Part shown: positions 1 to 13,078 of the stretch, one piece after another
Position numbering within the stretch: the stretch's first letter is position 1
How the letters are laid out: each line of letters opens with the position of its first letter
DNA from: Glossina fuscipes
Taxonomy: Eukaryota > Arthropoda > Insecta > Diptera > Glossinidae
Reading direction: 5' to 3'
NCBI RefSeq assembly: GCF_014805625.2
Contig: NW_023998646.1
Location: 1,201,885-1,265,884 of the forward strand
Length of the DNA: 64,000 nucleotides
Program-made: the position numbers and the translations under genes
Notes under the pieces: model-generated
Told to the model about the DNA's origin: nothing
The model's input: the letters and a program-made list of their open reading frames with translations, nothing else
The model's database searches: none

Positions 1-967
1 TAAAAATTCTAACTAAATGAAGCGTTTAACATAACCCAGCCAAATTAAAAAAGACATTCCCAAAAATAGTTGCCATATATTTCTTTATTTTACGCACTGC
101 CACATAGCCGCGTATTCTTCGCAAATCCCAGAATGTGAGAATTTTATAGTTAGATTGCAAATTATCTCAAAACCTGGGCGTATTTTGTAGAACAAACAAA
201 ATTCACGATTAGTATATCCTAATTTTATTCTTCTATTTTTTTCTTTTTACCCATCACGGAGGATGCATTAGTTTAATACGACAGACGTATGGTTTCCAAA
301 GCTAAATTAGTACAGTGCAGGAATCGACTTAACCAAATCTGTTTTCCGATCGTTACTTGAAATCAAAATTACTATATTAGAATGATTCTATAAGCAAAGT
401 CTCAATACCCAATTTTTTGATTGTATTCAATGAATTCGCTCCTAAAAACGGCGTTAACAATTATTCTAAATGCATAGGATATATTATTTGTGTGATAAAA
501 TAAACGATGTTAACAATCTTTAAAACAGTTGTGCTACGATTATGGTATTTACTGTGCATATGCCATCGTAATATAATTTTTTTTTTTTTTGGGTTTAGGA
601 TTGTTCGTATTTTCACTTATTCGTTTTTGTGGTTACGTTCGTGCAAACTCTATTCTTTCGTAGGTAATTCATATTCGGTCTCTTCAATACAAAAAATAAC
701 TCAAAGACTTCCTCCACAATTCAAAAACCCATAAATGCATAAAAATAAATTAAGAAAGATTAGATTGGTCGTATATAACTCTCAGAAATGCAAAATTATC
801 AATAGACGGGGCATATAAGTTGTTACCAATCTGAATTTTTTGCACGGTTGCATAAAACGTAATCCAGTAGTAGTTTCCATGCTGTAGTTTATAAAATTTT
901 GTTTGTAAAAATTTGCGTCTCTAAAAATATTGACAAATCGGAGGTTGTTCCGAGAACGAAAGGAAAA
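1..967. other. upstream flank without recognised gene
   Basis: AT-rich flank with no open frame that resembles a protein. A poly-T run lies near 577-590. The last stretch before 968 is probably the promoter and 5' UTR of the acylglycerol kinase gene, but I see no motif that fixes a transcription start. Confidence 0.4.
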
Positions 968-2421
968 ATGTTAAATTGGCGGAACGTCCGGATGCACTGG
1001 AAGAAAGTAGCTTTGGCCTCCTTGCCTATAGCTTACGGATTGAATGCTCTAAAAAGTAATTATGAGTAAGATTTTTATATATGTAGATTTAAGTTGATTG
1101 CATTCATAAAAAACTTTTTTCCTAGAATTTCAAAATATATGCGGACAATTTGCAATGAGGTAAAAAATTCATCCGGCAGCAGCAAGAATGTACTGGTGAT
1201 ATTGAACCCAGTAGCAGATAAGAAAAATTCTGAAAAAATGGTAACATTTCCAAATAATTTTTTTGATAGCTGTCCGTACTATTATTCCACTCCTTGTAGT
1301 ATGATATTATGACAGAAGTTATTTACACTTGACTTGGTATTTAAAGGTTGAATTCATTGTAATTTTGATCTTTGCTCTAAAGCTTAAATAATGTATATTT
1401 GGATAATATACATATTCTGTTCTTGGCTATTTTTTCTTAGTTCAGAAGCTTTTGTGAACCTATCCTGCATTTATCTGGTTTTACTGTGGACATTAAGAAG
1501 ACGAAACATGTTGGCCACGCAAAAACGCTTGTCGAGTCCTTAATTAGCTTACCGGATGTTATTATTGTGGCAGGAGGTGATGGCACTTCATCTGAAGTTG
1601 TGACTGGGTTATTGCGCAGAGGTGTGCCACCATGTCCAATTGTTTTACTTCCATTAGGAGAAAAAAGCAATACAGCCTTGAGATATTTACAGCATGTGCC
1701 AAGTTCAAAACTTGAAACGGTTAAATGCTTAATTAGCAGTCTGCAACCATTAATCGAAGATCGAACGCAGTTCTGCAATGTAGTTAAGTATGATATAATC
1801 GACAGTGATGCACATGAGGTTCATAAGCCAATATATGGCTTGCAAAACTTTTCGTGGGGTCTGCTACGGGATATTGAAGCGAAGCAATATAAATATTGGT
1901 ATTTTGGATACTTAAGACATCATGCAGCCGCTTTATTTAATGCATTTTCCGATAAACTCCAGTGGAACATTAAAGCGAAGGTAGTGCTTACACCGCCATG
2001 CCCAGGATGTTCAAATTGTAAAACGCTAACTAATCAAAAACCAAAAATTTCTTTTGCAAGTTTTTACACAACGAGATCAATTAGCGAAAAATCAACAAAT
2101 TTTATTAACGAATTTTGTAAAGTGGAAAAAAGTGAATATGTTGAAATGAATCAAATCGACATATCCTGCATTAAGAACTCAGATTCGTTTTTCGAGCTTA
2201 AGACGGATTTAGTGAAATCATTGACTCCAGGTTTCAATTTCCTCGATAATATTTCCAAAGTTGTACATCAGTCAGTTGAACCAGCAATATCGTTAAGGAG
2301 TCGTACAATAAAATTGTATCCTTCAATACAAGCCAGTACATACTATATAGATGGTGAAGAATACGACGTCCGTCCCATTAAAATATCTCTTATACCCAAT
2401 GCAATTAAATTATTCTGTTAA
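968..2421 (+). CDS. AGK: acylglycerol kinase (multi-substrate lipid kinase)
   Basis: Phosphorylates monoacylglycerol and diacylglycerol to lysophosphatidic and phosphatidic acid. In animals it sits at the mitochondrial inner membrane and also belongs to the TIM22 import complex (family knowledge; the fly gene is called Mulk). Exons 968-1065, 1126-1240 and 1441-2421 join in phase 2 and then phase 0, giving 397 residues, close to the usual length near 400. Residues 1-32 (MLNWRNVRMHWKKVALASLP and onward) carry a basic start and a hydrophobic stretch, as in the human N-terminal anchor. ILNPVA marks the start of the diacylglycerol-kinase catalytic domain. VAGGDGTSSEVVTGLLRR holds the nucleotide-binding GGDGT at residues 116-120. 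A CPGCSNC cluster follows near residue 250. A poly(A) signal AATAAA lies at 2778-2783. The frame is intact and both introns are short. The family call is firm; activity on particular lipids is inferred. Confidence 0.93.
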
Positions 2422-3677
2422 TTTTTTTTTCATACAATATGTGAAGACCATAAGATGCTGGTATTCGATAACCTGGATTTTGTTTATTTTCATTGGATTT
2501 TTGATTGAGTGGCATTAATTGCCCAGAATTTTTTTGTTATGGAAACCGTTATAACCAAATACAAATTCGTCGGTCGGTCGAGTGATGTCTGCAAAAAATT
2601 ACTCATGTACAGTTAATGGGGCTATTGTACTTCTGTTATAAAGAATGAAACTAGCTGTAACGATTGATGACAATTCGTTGTGTTTGTTTATTATATTTTC
2701 GATAAATTAGGGGAATGTATGTCCTGTGACTGTAGCACTTGGTTTTAAAAATATTAATCTGCTGATTTTAGAAAGTTAATAAAAATTTCAAATTATACCG
2801 GTAAAAGAGAGGTCTGGTTAATTGGAAAGCTACGTAAAATATCAAAATTTTGCACGACCAGTGACATCTAAACATTGTTATACTAAATGTAATTTAGTGT
2901 AATTTAGTATTACACTAAATGAAGAGAGCTTAATACACAGAAGTAGAGCACAAATTACTGATCTTCAAAGAAAGTGGGATATGTAAGACTAGATTTGTTA
3001 CCGCAGTAAAGAAAATCTTAAGGAATTTCTTTATATTACGCGTTTCTCAAGTCGTTTGAGAAAAAATTAATACCTATGTAAAAAGAATTACAGCAACCTC
3101 TTTAGATTTCAAGATTCTACAATTTCCTATTCATCATTTTCATTATAATATTAAGGCGTTGAACTAAGGTATTGTAAAGCTATAAGTTATGAAATTACAA
3201 AAACAAAAGTTTCCATATTCATTAATTTTATTTCTTGGAAAAAGTATTTTGCTGAATTCGAAATTGTCAAGCAAATTTGAATATAAAATGGATCTTTCCT
3301 GAATTTGACCATTTATTAATTCCGGCGTGTAAGTCTAAGTACATCAACTTATCTCTTTTTTTAACTTATGGGAGTGTATTTATAACATTTAAATAGATTG
3401 ACCAAATTAATCCTTAAATCAAAGCTGATATCCAAGTTTTAATATAAACTAAATATCACACATTTTATTTATTTATTTTTAATTTCAATTTTTGGTTTAA
3501 CATATTGTGTCTATCGACAATTTTTTGACAAGAACTTTTTACACAAATTTAAAGAGATGTATGCATATGTAACTGTTGTCTATTATGATGGAGTGATCAT
3601 TAAGATTTATTTTCATAAAAAATGTGATGTTGTGCTGACAATGAAAGTTGAACAACAATACCTCTGCTGTCTATACG
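2422..3677. other. intergenic region, AGK to Cdk5 activator
   Basis: Holds the 3' UTR of the acylglycerol kinase gene on the left and the 3' UTR of the Cdk5 activator on the right, with an AATAAA on the minus strand at 3611-3606. The two genes converge here. A run of TTTA units occurs near 3463-3480. I see no other coding signal. Confidence 0.5.
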
Positions 3678-6600
3678 TCAAGCAGCTCCACAAGAAAAGC
3701 TTCCATTGGTAAGTTGTCCGCATGACTTAAGTTCGGTAAAAACTTCCGTAAAAAATCCTGGTTCTGCATTTATCCTTAACATCTTATTGCTCAAACGGTT
3801 AACAATCACCAAACATCTAAAAGATAATTATCTTAATTATCATACGAACATTAGTTTTCATGTACATTTAAGTGTGCTAATAAATTCAACATTTTAAAAT
3901 TATTCGAAGGATTTTTCACATTTTTTCTTAATTTCAGTATATCAAAAACACAAAAGGAAATGTAAATGTTTGCTAAAAGATCAACTGTTCGATTTTTGGT
4001 TTAAATAATTGGTTTCATTTTAATATTTGGTTAAAATAACTCACCTATCCCAAAACTTTTCTTTTGAATCTTCCACCAAAAATGGTTTTAGAGGATAGCT
4101 AATTTCATTTCCCATATAGGAATATGAAAGATAAAGGCAGGTCAAAACAGCAGCTTGAAGGTCGGATTCCTTGGTTTCCTCTCCGTCGACCAATTCACGT
4201 ACAAGCATATAGACGAACACAACATTTGCAGGATTTATAAAGGCAACGTCCTTCATACAATCATGTAATATATTTTAAAAAGATGCTAGCGTTAGAAAAT
4301 ATGTTATGTCGTGTAAAAATATTCTTTTAAACAGACTAAAAACAAGCAAGGAAGACTCGTTTTTGATAATTTTGGATATCATTTACCTTAAGTCAATATA
4401 TAGAAATTTAAAATACCTTGTTAATTCACCAATTACTTATTTTAAATGTAAATAAATAGGTAATTATTTTGTCGGGTTTTAAGAGGACGGTAAAAAACGT
4501 TAACTTGAAAGTATATATTTTTCCCATCTTTTTGATAACCACGAAAGGGTAATTAAAGTCAATATTGAGTATAAGTAGCAATACCTGCTGAACGTAGGGG
4601 AGGAAGTAGTACGTTCGAATTTAGAAGTGTTGGTACTATTTAACGTGTCTTGCAATAAAAGGTTGGTTGCCCCCGTGCTGAAAAATCAACTTATAGTACC
4701 TATTCGCATATGGCATCCGTCCTTCTTTTTAATGACCGGCTCAATTGCACAATCCCTTTTTACTTCGTCATTCGGATTAATCACAGTGTAATTCGCGTTT
4801 TTGTTCTTATTCCAGTTATAAATTACGCGTTTTTTCTTGACAAACGTAATTTTTGCCATCCGTGGTGAGTCCGGCGTTAACTATGCTAAGTCCTATTCGA
4901 ATTATTTGGCCTATTTATTAAAGTATGTACTCAGAGAGTTAACTTATGCTCTCTTCTATTTGTAAAATCGGTTTGTCGAGGATGGCGTACAAGCTAATAT
5001 ATGTGATCTCTTAGGCTGTTGTGCAAGATCTTGAAGGTTATTGTCTAAGACAAGGCGTCAAATGTGCTGTCCATAAATTCCAAGCTAAGGCAATAGCGTC
5101 TGAACTCAAATGTCTAACTTTCATTCTGTAAGGTCTAATGACACGGAATGGCGTTTAGACTAAGATGTTTCATTGCCCCATAAGCCATTGGGGGCACAGT
5201 CTAAGCGAAAAAGTCACGTCCCCCTAACGTAGCTGACTTCTAATCTGCATCGTCTCCTATCCGCATTTATTTTCTTCGTTTTACACCACTTACCTGTTTG
5301 TTGGGTGCCGTAACGCAACTGAAAAAATAATTCTTCTACGTATTTACTTCTTTAAAACAATACCATCGATGTACTGTTATTCTAAATACGTATTGGTATT
5401 ATTTGCGTAGGCTTATTGCTCTTGCTTATTTTACAACCTGACCCTGCTTAAAGATATTCAGAAAAACTGGTAAAGGTAAACCTTTCTCGTGGTATTGAAC
5501 TTTAAATTGGTACGTGGTTTAAAAATTGTCAGTCACATTGCCTAGGCCCTTATTGCGAATGTGGCTAAATGGCCTCACGACTTTACGCTGGTTAGAAACA
5601 TATGCACTAAATGTAGTGCCCAATGCAGGTCTTAAGCCTTTGGCTATAAACAGGAATTACGTGTAGTGGGGCTTCTTTTTGAAATACTAATTGACAAATA
5701 CTATATAGCATATCAGAGTAAAAATCCTGCCATGTTACCAACAGGATATCGCAAGTCTTCCATATTTGTGTAACAGTTAGCACAAAATGGAATTTTGATT
5801 TGTTATCGGCTGAGGAAAACCCATCAGAGAATTTGCGAAGTATATTATTTTCTGACTAGTGAGAGTTTCAGATTAGCGCCGTTCCTCTGTTGACATTTTA
5901 CTTTCTTTTGACTTTTTGCCTCTACCAAAGGCACGTTCATTAAAAACTTGATGCAAATGTCTTGCTCGAAATTATTTACCTGCCAACCTTGAAGTAGAAG
6001 GCTTCTATCAACAGCCCTCAACCACATGACAGCATCTCCAGCTTCAAAGTTCCGCAGCTTTTTGCATCGGTAATGCAAAAAAATTCCTAAGCATTTTAAT
6101 AATTCGGAGGTGGATGCCTGCAATGAAAGAATTTCACGTTACATTGTACCTTACCAAACACAAAACATCGATGAATTAACTTCGGGACTCACAAACAGAT
6201 TCACAATTCTTTAACAATTTCTCTCGTTTATTTATAAGCAATAGTGTTTTCAGTTTATTAGTACCCGAGAGAAAAATCTAATCTCCGTATGGTGATTAAA
6301 CGTTCATTTTTATGAGAAAAAATACGGTTGAAACTTAGCAACGGATTAAGAAGTGTGGCAATTTTTGTCTATCGAAGGGAGTAACTTGTCGGTGGTTTGC
6401 TGATATTAAACGAGTTCGTGCGTACGCCGGTTTTGTTCCACACATTGAATGGAAAAAGAAGTGCTTGTACAAGAAAAAGTAAAGAAATCACGTTTTCCTT
6501 ATTCTGCATGAAAATTTCAGTATGACAAAGCTTTTTTTGAGGTCCATGGCGTATTTTTTGACAGTATAGCAAAATCATCGTGTCACAAGATGCATAAATT

Positions 6601-8136
6601 GCATCCCACCAATCTTATTCTCCAGATCCCGATCTCTTCATCCTTCGGAGATCTTTATTTGTACGTAATTCTGCAAAGGGCGTTTCAGCGAAAAAGATTT
6701 AGATTAAATGATGCGGTCATTGTGGAAAGTAAACCGCACTTCGAGTATTTTGAAAAGTATTTAGAGAAGTATTAGATTGGTTGTGTCACTCTTGAAAGAG
6801 GCTCTGTATTTGTATAAACTCGAGTATTACAAAAAAAAAAACAACAACAAAACTTTTTGGGATTTATTATTATTATTATTATTATTATAAGTTTAGCCAG
6901 AGAATAAAAATTCTAAGACTAAAGTCTTAAAGCACCAGCATCTAAAGCTTTCGGCTTTATTAAAAACTCTACCGCACTTGAGGTTTGAACCCACGACTAT
7001 TGAGTTGCTAGTCGAGACTCTTGCCTACTCGGCCACTAAGGCGGATGTTGGGATTTATTGTTTCATGTGCTGTTTAGGAATTATGTTTTCATTATATTTT
7101 TACTCAATATAGACACATTCGTACGAAAAGTTTTAATTGCGTATGTAAGCATAAAAAGACATAAAAAAACAATTCCGTTGTGGCTAGAATGTCAATGCAA
7201 ATGAAATATTTAGCCCTTTTGCTCATATGAAAATATTTGCAAGACAAAAGGCGCGCACTAGTACGAGTTGAGCAGAAAAATACCAAAACATAACGATAAA
7301 TAAATTATGTGAGCAAATAAATGGCCGGTAATAATTACCTGTATAACAGTTTTCCTCGGAGCATGATTACTAGTTTTTTGTTGGAATTGTGATGGCAATG
7401 ATAATGCTAACGGTTGTTTTTGTACAAGTTTATTGTGTGACAAAATACTATTCGTATTATTTACTTTAACAGCATCTGTACCGTTAGTTATTTTTTCATT
7501 TGAAGTCGTGAAATATTGTTTATAAGAATCGTTATTGCTGAGATTGTGATGTTCCTCTATGTAATTAATATTTTGCTGTACATTTTTGTTTTTATCACTC
7601 ACTGCCGCACAATTATTATCGCGATGCTGTGTTTTTAAATTAGTTGAAGGCAGATTTGTGGATTTTGATTTATTATCAACCTTCTTCTTATTATGAGATG
7701 CTATTTTCTTCCATGACAAAGCGTTAATGAAAAGCGAATGTTTTTTAAAGTTTTTCTCGATTGTACTCTTTTCTGATAATATGGTCGCATTGTCGTAATG
7801 AGAATCCAAATCATTATTAATTGTTTCCTTGGTACTATTGTTTATGTGATGAATATTATTCGAATTAATATAACTAAATTTAATATTTGAGCATCCCGAT
7901 AGATTGTAATTGCCATTCTTAGAAAATTGGCTACCGTGCACAGCTTTATTTTCACGATTTTTCGCATTATTTAATTGTTCATACGAATAATTGTTGAGTT
8001 GCGAGTCCGCATAATTTAAATGCTCTGGAAAGTGATCATTTCTTAATTCATTTTGTGGATTGTATGGCAGATGACGCTGGGCAGAATAAACAGAATTATG
8101 ACGTTCTTTCGGATTTAAACTGAGCACAGTTCCCAT
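3678..8136 (-). CDS. Cdk5alpha: Cdk5 activator (p35-like, Cdk5alpha)
   Basis: Regulatory subunit that binds and activates the neuronal kinase Cdk5; p35 proteins are membrane-anchored (family knowledge). Exons run 8136-7339, 6117-5980, 4250-4045 and 3816-3678, joining in phases 0, 0 and 2, for 426 residues. The N-terminus MGTVLSL matches the p35 myristoylation signal (Gly2). A conserved patch [13 protein letters not shown] sits at residues 133-145. Exon 1 otherwise is a long Asn/Ser-rich, low-complexity region longer than in vertebrates. The cyclin-like activating domain starts at the exon 1/2 junction ([12 protein letters not shown]) and contains [46 protein letters not shown] and a final [20 protein letters not shown] segment in exon 4. 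The tail ends SFSCGAA. Minus-strand AATAAA at 3611. Intron 1 (7338-6118) carries a SINE. All catalytic-partner motifs look intact. Confidence 0.93.
6869..7047 (-). mobile_element. tRNA-derived SINE, complete copy 1
   Basis: A 179-bp element in intron 1 of the Cdk5 activator, in the same orientation as the gene. It is flanked by a perfect 12-bp target-site duplication TTGGGATTTATT at 6857-6868 and 7048-7059. Read on the minus strand, it opens with a tRNA-like head whose TGGCCGAGTAGGC resembles a pol III A box and whose GGTTCAAACC resembles a B box. The head ends CAAGTGCGG, which can pair with the opening CCGCCTT. Next comes a link TAGAGTTTTTAATAAA, then a tail beginning GCCGAAAGC and ending (TAA)n. 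The tail is shared with the LINE at 57-60 kb. The exact source tRNA is not clear; the spacing between the boxes suggests a class II tRNA. Confidence 0.88.
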
Positions 8137-11100
8137 TATAATTTAAAGCTTTATCTGTAATCAAAAATGTCGACATGTTAAAGTCCGAACATAGATGAAA
8201 TGCACATAATCAATTATATATATTAAATTTGCGAAATCTTCAATCAAGTAATTATCTTAAGGGCTCTGTAAGATTAATTTTAGTAGAAATATCACATTTT
8301 GAGCAATCGAGCAATCATTCCTGGACCAAAGATCAATCTTAGAAGAACAATCAATCCTATGGATTGTTTAGTTGCAACAACACGACTGCAAAAGAAGTTC
8401 ATTTTAGAAAAGTTTCTGATTACTGTATTTCCTATGTAGAAAATTTTAATAATGCTCGCGGGCAGTACAGTTGTTCTTATGCACATCGCGGGGAGAATAT
8501 TGTACATTCTATGTTGACCATTTCTTTTCCCTGGAAATACGAATCAAGGACTATATGAAAAGTAGGCTACCGATTTTCAAACAATTTGGCTGTGCTTTTC
8601 TGAAATGCTTACTGTTGAAAAAATATGATTAAAAATTAGTACTTAGTTTATGATTGAAAATGAGGTTTGGAAATAAGCGTGTGCTTCTAACGAGGACTTT
8701 GATAATAGCTAAATAGTTGTAGCTGCAGCGTTGTGTTAATTTGCATCGTTACAAGTGTTGAAGCCTTTCAATTACCTTTACCCAATCCCAAAGTATTAAC
8801 TTGGACATTTTTTTGGGCAGCGAATTGATTACTTGGCCGCGTTGCATTAAGAATTTTTGAAAATTGCTAAAAGAATCAGCACCAAAAAGCAAAACACGAA
8901 CAACATGCAGAAAGACATATTAAGATGCTATTTTAGCACAGACCATAAACACTTCGTTTCTACCACATCCTCTATGCTCTTTATTTGACTGACGCAGAGT
9001 GATCCCACTTAAGATTTCATTTTTCTTAGACTCTGTGAAATGGCCCCTTGTCGCAAAGCAAAATATCCACTGTCTTTAAATCTAAAAAAAAACTCTATCA
9101 ACGAGCAGCATCGTAGCTAGGAATACACATACATCGTAATTTTTTACAACAGAGGTACTACAAAAAAGGATTCATAGGAACGTTTGTTCGCACTTGTGGA
9201 TAGTTTCTTATCTATTATGTAAAAGTAATAAATATTTCAAGTACTGATCATTAGCAAAATTTTTAATTACGACAATTCGATAAAGTTGCCCTTAAGATCT
9301 ATTTCAAGTCTACGATTGCAAAACCGCTTAATTACCAAGTCGTATTTTTGTGCGGGAAAACATCAACAAAACAGTAGTCGACATTCCGATATGTACTCTA
9401 AATGAATGGTTTCCAATTTATTTTGTATTCATTTTTTTGCGCAAAAAGAGAATAGCAAATCAATTGGCTTCATACAACGAATGGAAACTTTCGATTATTT
9501 AAAATTTACGATTTTGGAAAAACAAGGTTTACAGATGTTAGAAAGGAAATTAGTTAAAATTCGCTACAAGTGCTGTGTCTAGCCTTAGCAAGTGTTTTGA
9601 AGTGTGCATCTTTCGCATTCACGATCTGAGGTAAGTATCATTATCATTTCATTAAAAGTGTTGGCATGTACTAGACTTTTCCTTCTATTTGTAACAACAC
9701 TAAGCACGTTTACTCTTGATCAACATAACATTCCGTCGACTTAGCTTTCTTGGTCTGTCCATTAATACAACTCTTTGTAAGATTTCCGCTGTTATTAACA
9801 AATATATTTTCAACTATTAGGATTAGAGCAGAAAGAAGGCGCGATTTCTTGAGGTCAGGAAAAAAAAAAACCGAAATTAATAATTGATAGTAGTACATGA
9901 ACGACTCTTTAAAATGCATATTAAATGAAAAATATTAACTCTAATAATAAAAATGTTATTGGAGAGCCCTAAAAGTTGCTAGCTATGTGCACGAAAAGAA
10001 TATATGCTGTTTTTTAATGTTTTCTGAAGTACGTATTCTTGATGCCGATAATGAGCGCTCCGCCGACTGCACCATATCCATTTGAACGTATGCATATTTC
10101 CTGTTATTAAGATCCTCAAATTCGTAAAGATTGGGATATGGAAAACTAAGCAATCTTAAATAAGTTACTCAGTTCGCATGTGGAAATGGGTAACCTCCGC
10201 GAAAACAAGTCTAGAATTGCTTAAAAATTCTATGAAATTTTTTTTTCACAATCTGCGATTTGTATTATGTACTAAGCGAAGATTTGGCTCAGATGATTAA
10301 AATTATTAATTGGGAATGATTCGGATAAATCTTGGATACCACTTAAGTTCATATTTCTGACCTTCCTTTATCGTATTAATGAACTATATGTTATTCCTTT
10401 TTAAATTCTCACTAATATCATGGCCAAGTGGGCATTTTTGTCCTAAGGAAATTACTAGAATTAAGTCTTATCTTAAACTTATCGTTAACAAAAATTTGTA
10501 GATCCACAAATTGCGCTTAGTTCGATTCTTGACATGTACCGAGGCAAACTCACGTATAATATCCCCGATATATACGTGTGTACTTTGTTTATTACACAAC
10601 TAATGCGCTTTATTAATACTGTGTTGTCCCAAAAAAAAAAAAAAAAATTTGAAATGCAATGTATAAACATTTTATTCTGAACGCAACTAGGGCTTCTCTT
10701 CCGAACAACAACTTTAAAATCAATTTCCCTTTTCCTCTTTTTTCTTAGTCGTATTCCTACCAAAAGGGTGGACGGCAAGGGTATGAAGCATGAAGGCTTA
10801 GAAGCGAATCTCTTATTAAAAGAGGCTATTGACAAATCTACGTGTGGAATCAAATTCCGTTTTACTTATGCACTTAACACTGTAACTAAAAAAATATTTC
10901 GTCCCTGAAGATATTTATTAACCGAACAATGTCCGTAATGGTTTCTTATTTAGAATTACTATGTTTATTGGAATCCTCTGTTTCCTGTAAACATTTTCTT
11001 GTGCTTATTTTTTTAATTTTTTTTCCATCTTAGAACAATTTGTAAAATTTTAATTATTATTTAAAAAAAAATTGCTTATCACTTTTTACCTTAATAATAT

Positions 11101-13078
11101 TATTCTCCCGTCTTCTTTTTTATATATTTTTTCAATGGTTTAAAAATTTGCCTTTCTTTCGTTAATTTTGATATTTTCTGCAATGCAATACTCTTTTAAA
11201 ATTTCATAAATTTGCTGTATTGATTTTAACTTTGCGCAGAATCTCCTCTAGAGAGTAGCTATTAACGAATTTAGGGGTTGACTTTTACGTCTAAAACGTA
11301 GACAAACTCATATGCCATTACGTCTACAAATGGAAAAATATGGAAAATCCTTTTATTTACACTTCCAGTTCTTCAGACTTTTGCAATGACAAAGCCAAGA
11401 TTTTATCATTTATACACTTCATGTACATGTTTTGTACCACATATAAGATCTTTCATTACAATTTCGTAGATATACGAAATAATATCTAAGCTTTGCTCTT
11501 ATACTTTTAAAGCGTACGATGGTTTTGAATAGCTATCGTTTAGTAGTTAATTTGAATTGGTTAATTTTCAGCTGACCACCTTTCAATCTGGATTTTTTAG
11601 CGAGTTCTATCATCGACATGGTGTAAATATTGACTACAATTAATTGAAATTTTTACATGCTTTTTGATATTATTGGAAACGGCATTTTCCTTTTCACTTC
11701 TCACCATCTAAACTCCACGCATAGAAGAGCCTAGTTAAGCCGATTCGGAAATTTGCACTGACCAACATACGTGCTACCAAAAACGCATATGTTTTTTTAA
11801 CTAAGGGATAATAGTAGTAGCATGCCACTTTGTACTGCTATTCAAAAGGCATTTCGTGAACATATTTTGAGTACACTGGAAAATTTCGCAAATTCAAAAG
11901 AGATTGTTGATGCAAAAAAGTTTAGTTACAATGCTGTTATACCCATAGAGTATCGCAAACAGTCAAAACAATTGTATGTGTGTGTATATCACACATGTAA
12001 ACAAATATTTCTTGAAAATTAAAACCCTAGTCGCACTTGTTTCAAAACTTTGTTTATCGATCTTACCATACGGTAACCCCTTCCATTTTCTTCTAACCAC
12101 TGCCTATTGCAGCTTAAAAATAAGCACCTCTTCAATAAGTTAAAAGTGTATTTCGAGCGATTCAAAAAGAAGACATTCAAATCAACACTGTTTCCCTAAA
12201 TGCAATTTTTGTAAAAATTTGATCGATGACAACTACACGTCTTTCCAGGAAATTTCTGTTTGGTTGTTGTATATGCGACGATACAGAAAATGAGGCCAAG
12301 CAAAAAGAGATGTTACATCTTTATTCCCTTCTTGAAAAAACTTTGTGTGCTTTAAGATTTGTACTCTCATACATAAAAACGAATATCTTATAAAAAATTT
12401 TTTTAACTTGAAATATATTTAAAAGAATAAAGGTATTATTTTAACGAGCAATAGCGAACTCGACGACTTTAGCAGAGCACTATTTATTAGCACTCTTCAC
12501 GATTGGTTTGCAATACGAGGCTTTTTCTCAGAAACACAGCGCCGAATGATCAAAATTTAGGCGACAATATGTTTTAAAGAAAATTGAATTCATTCGGGAA
12601 TATGAAGTGCGACATCTTCCATATGCAAAATATGTGATTTGGAATAAAAATTACTCGACCATTTTTCATAACGCAATCTCTTATCACTTTAAAGATAAAA
12701 TACTTTTTTTATTCCTCAAAATAGAAATTTTCGCATCAAAACAACCGACACTTGTTATAAGATATTAAGAGCGATAATACCATGCAAATCCTTTTTATCG
12801 ATCTCAATGATTTTTTTGAGTTCGAACCAATTGACTGCAAAATTCGACGTTCCATGAGAGCACTCTCAAATGAACCGTATACATATATATATATGTATGT
12901 GCTGTGAAAACTAATTTACGAAATAATTTAAAGTTCTCATATTTCACGTGCTTTTTTTCTCCGTTTTCCCTAATTTCACATAACTATGGTATCATTTTAT
13001 TAATACAATATAATATCATTTAGTTCAATTTGTTTTGTTAAATATTATTCAAAATGAATTCAAGGAGCACACGTTGCA
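8137..13078. other. intergenic region, Cdk5 activator to Cdk1
   Basis: Holds the 5' flank of the Cdk5 activator and the 3' UTR of Cdk1 (minus-strand AATAAA at 13001-12996). No protein is recognised. A strong splice-donor consensus GTAAGTAT occurs at 9632 on the plus strand and could end a non-coding exon, but no partner exon is evident. A 66-codon open frame at 11822-12022 on the plus strand has no match I know. Short (TA)n tracts occur near 12878-12900. Confidence 0.4.

Noticed and set aside
1437..1778. Minus-strand open frame of 113 codons.
   Set aside because: It is the shadow of acylglycerol kinase exon 3, whose plus-strand frame carries the GGDGT motif.
6960..7047. A functional tRNA gene at the SINE head.
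   Set aside because: The acceptor and anticodon arms are imperfect, a tail and TSDs are present, and a second dispersed copy exists, so it is a SINE and not a tRNA gene.
7104..7286. Minus-strand frame after the SINE in the Cdk5 activator intron.
   Set aside because: It is intron sequence; the splice donor at 7338 ends exon 1 in the correct phase.
10485..10853. Minus-strand open frame of 122 codons.
   Set aside because: It runs through a poly-A tract, has no recognisable motif and lacks splice or start context.
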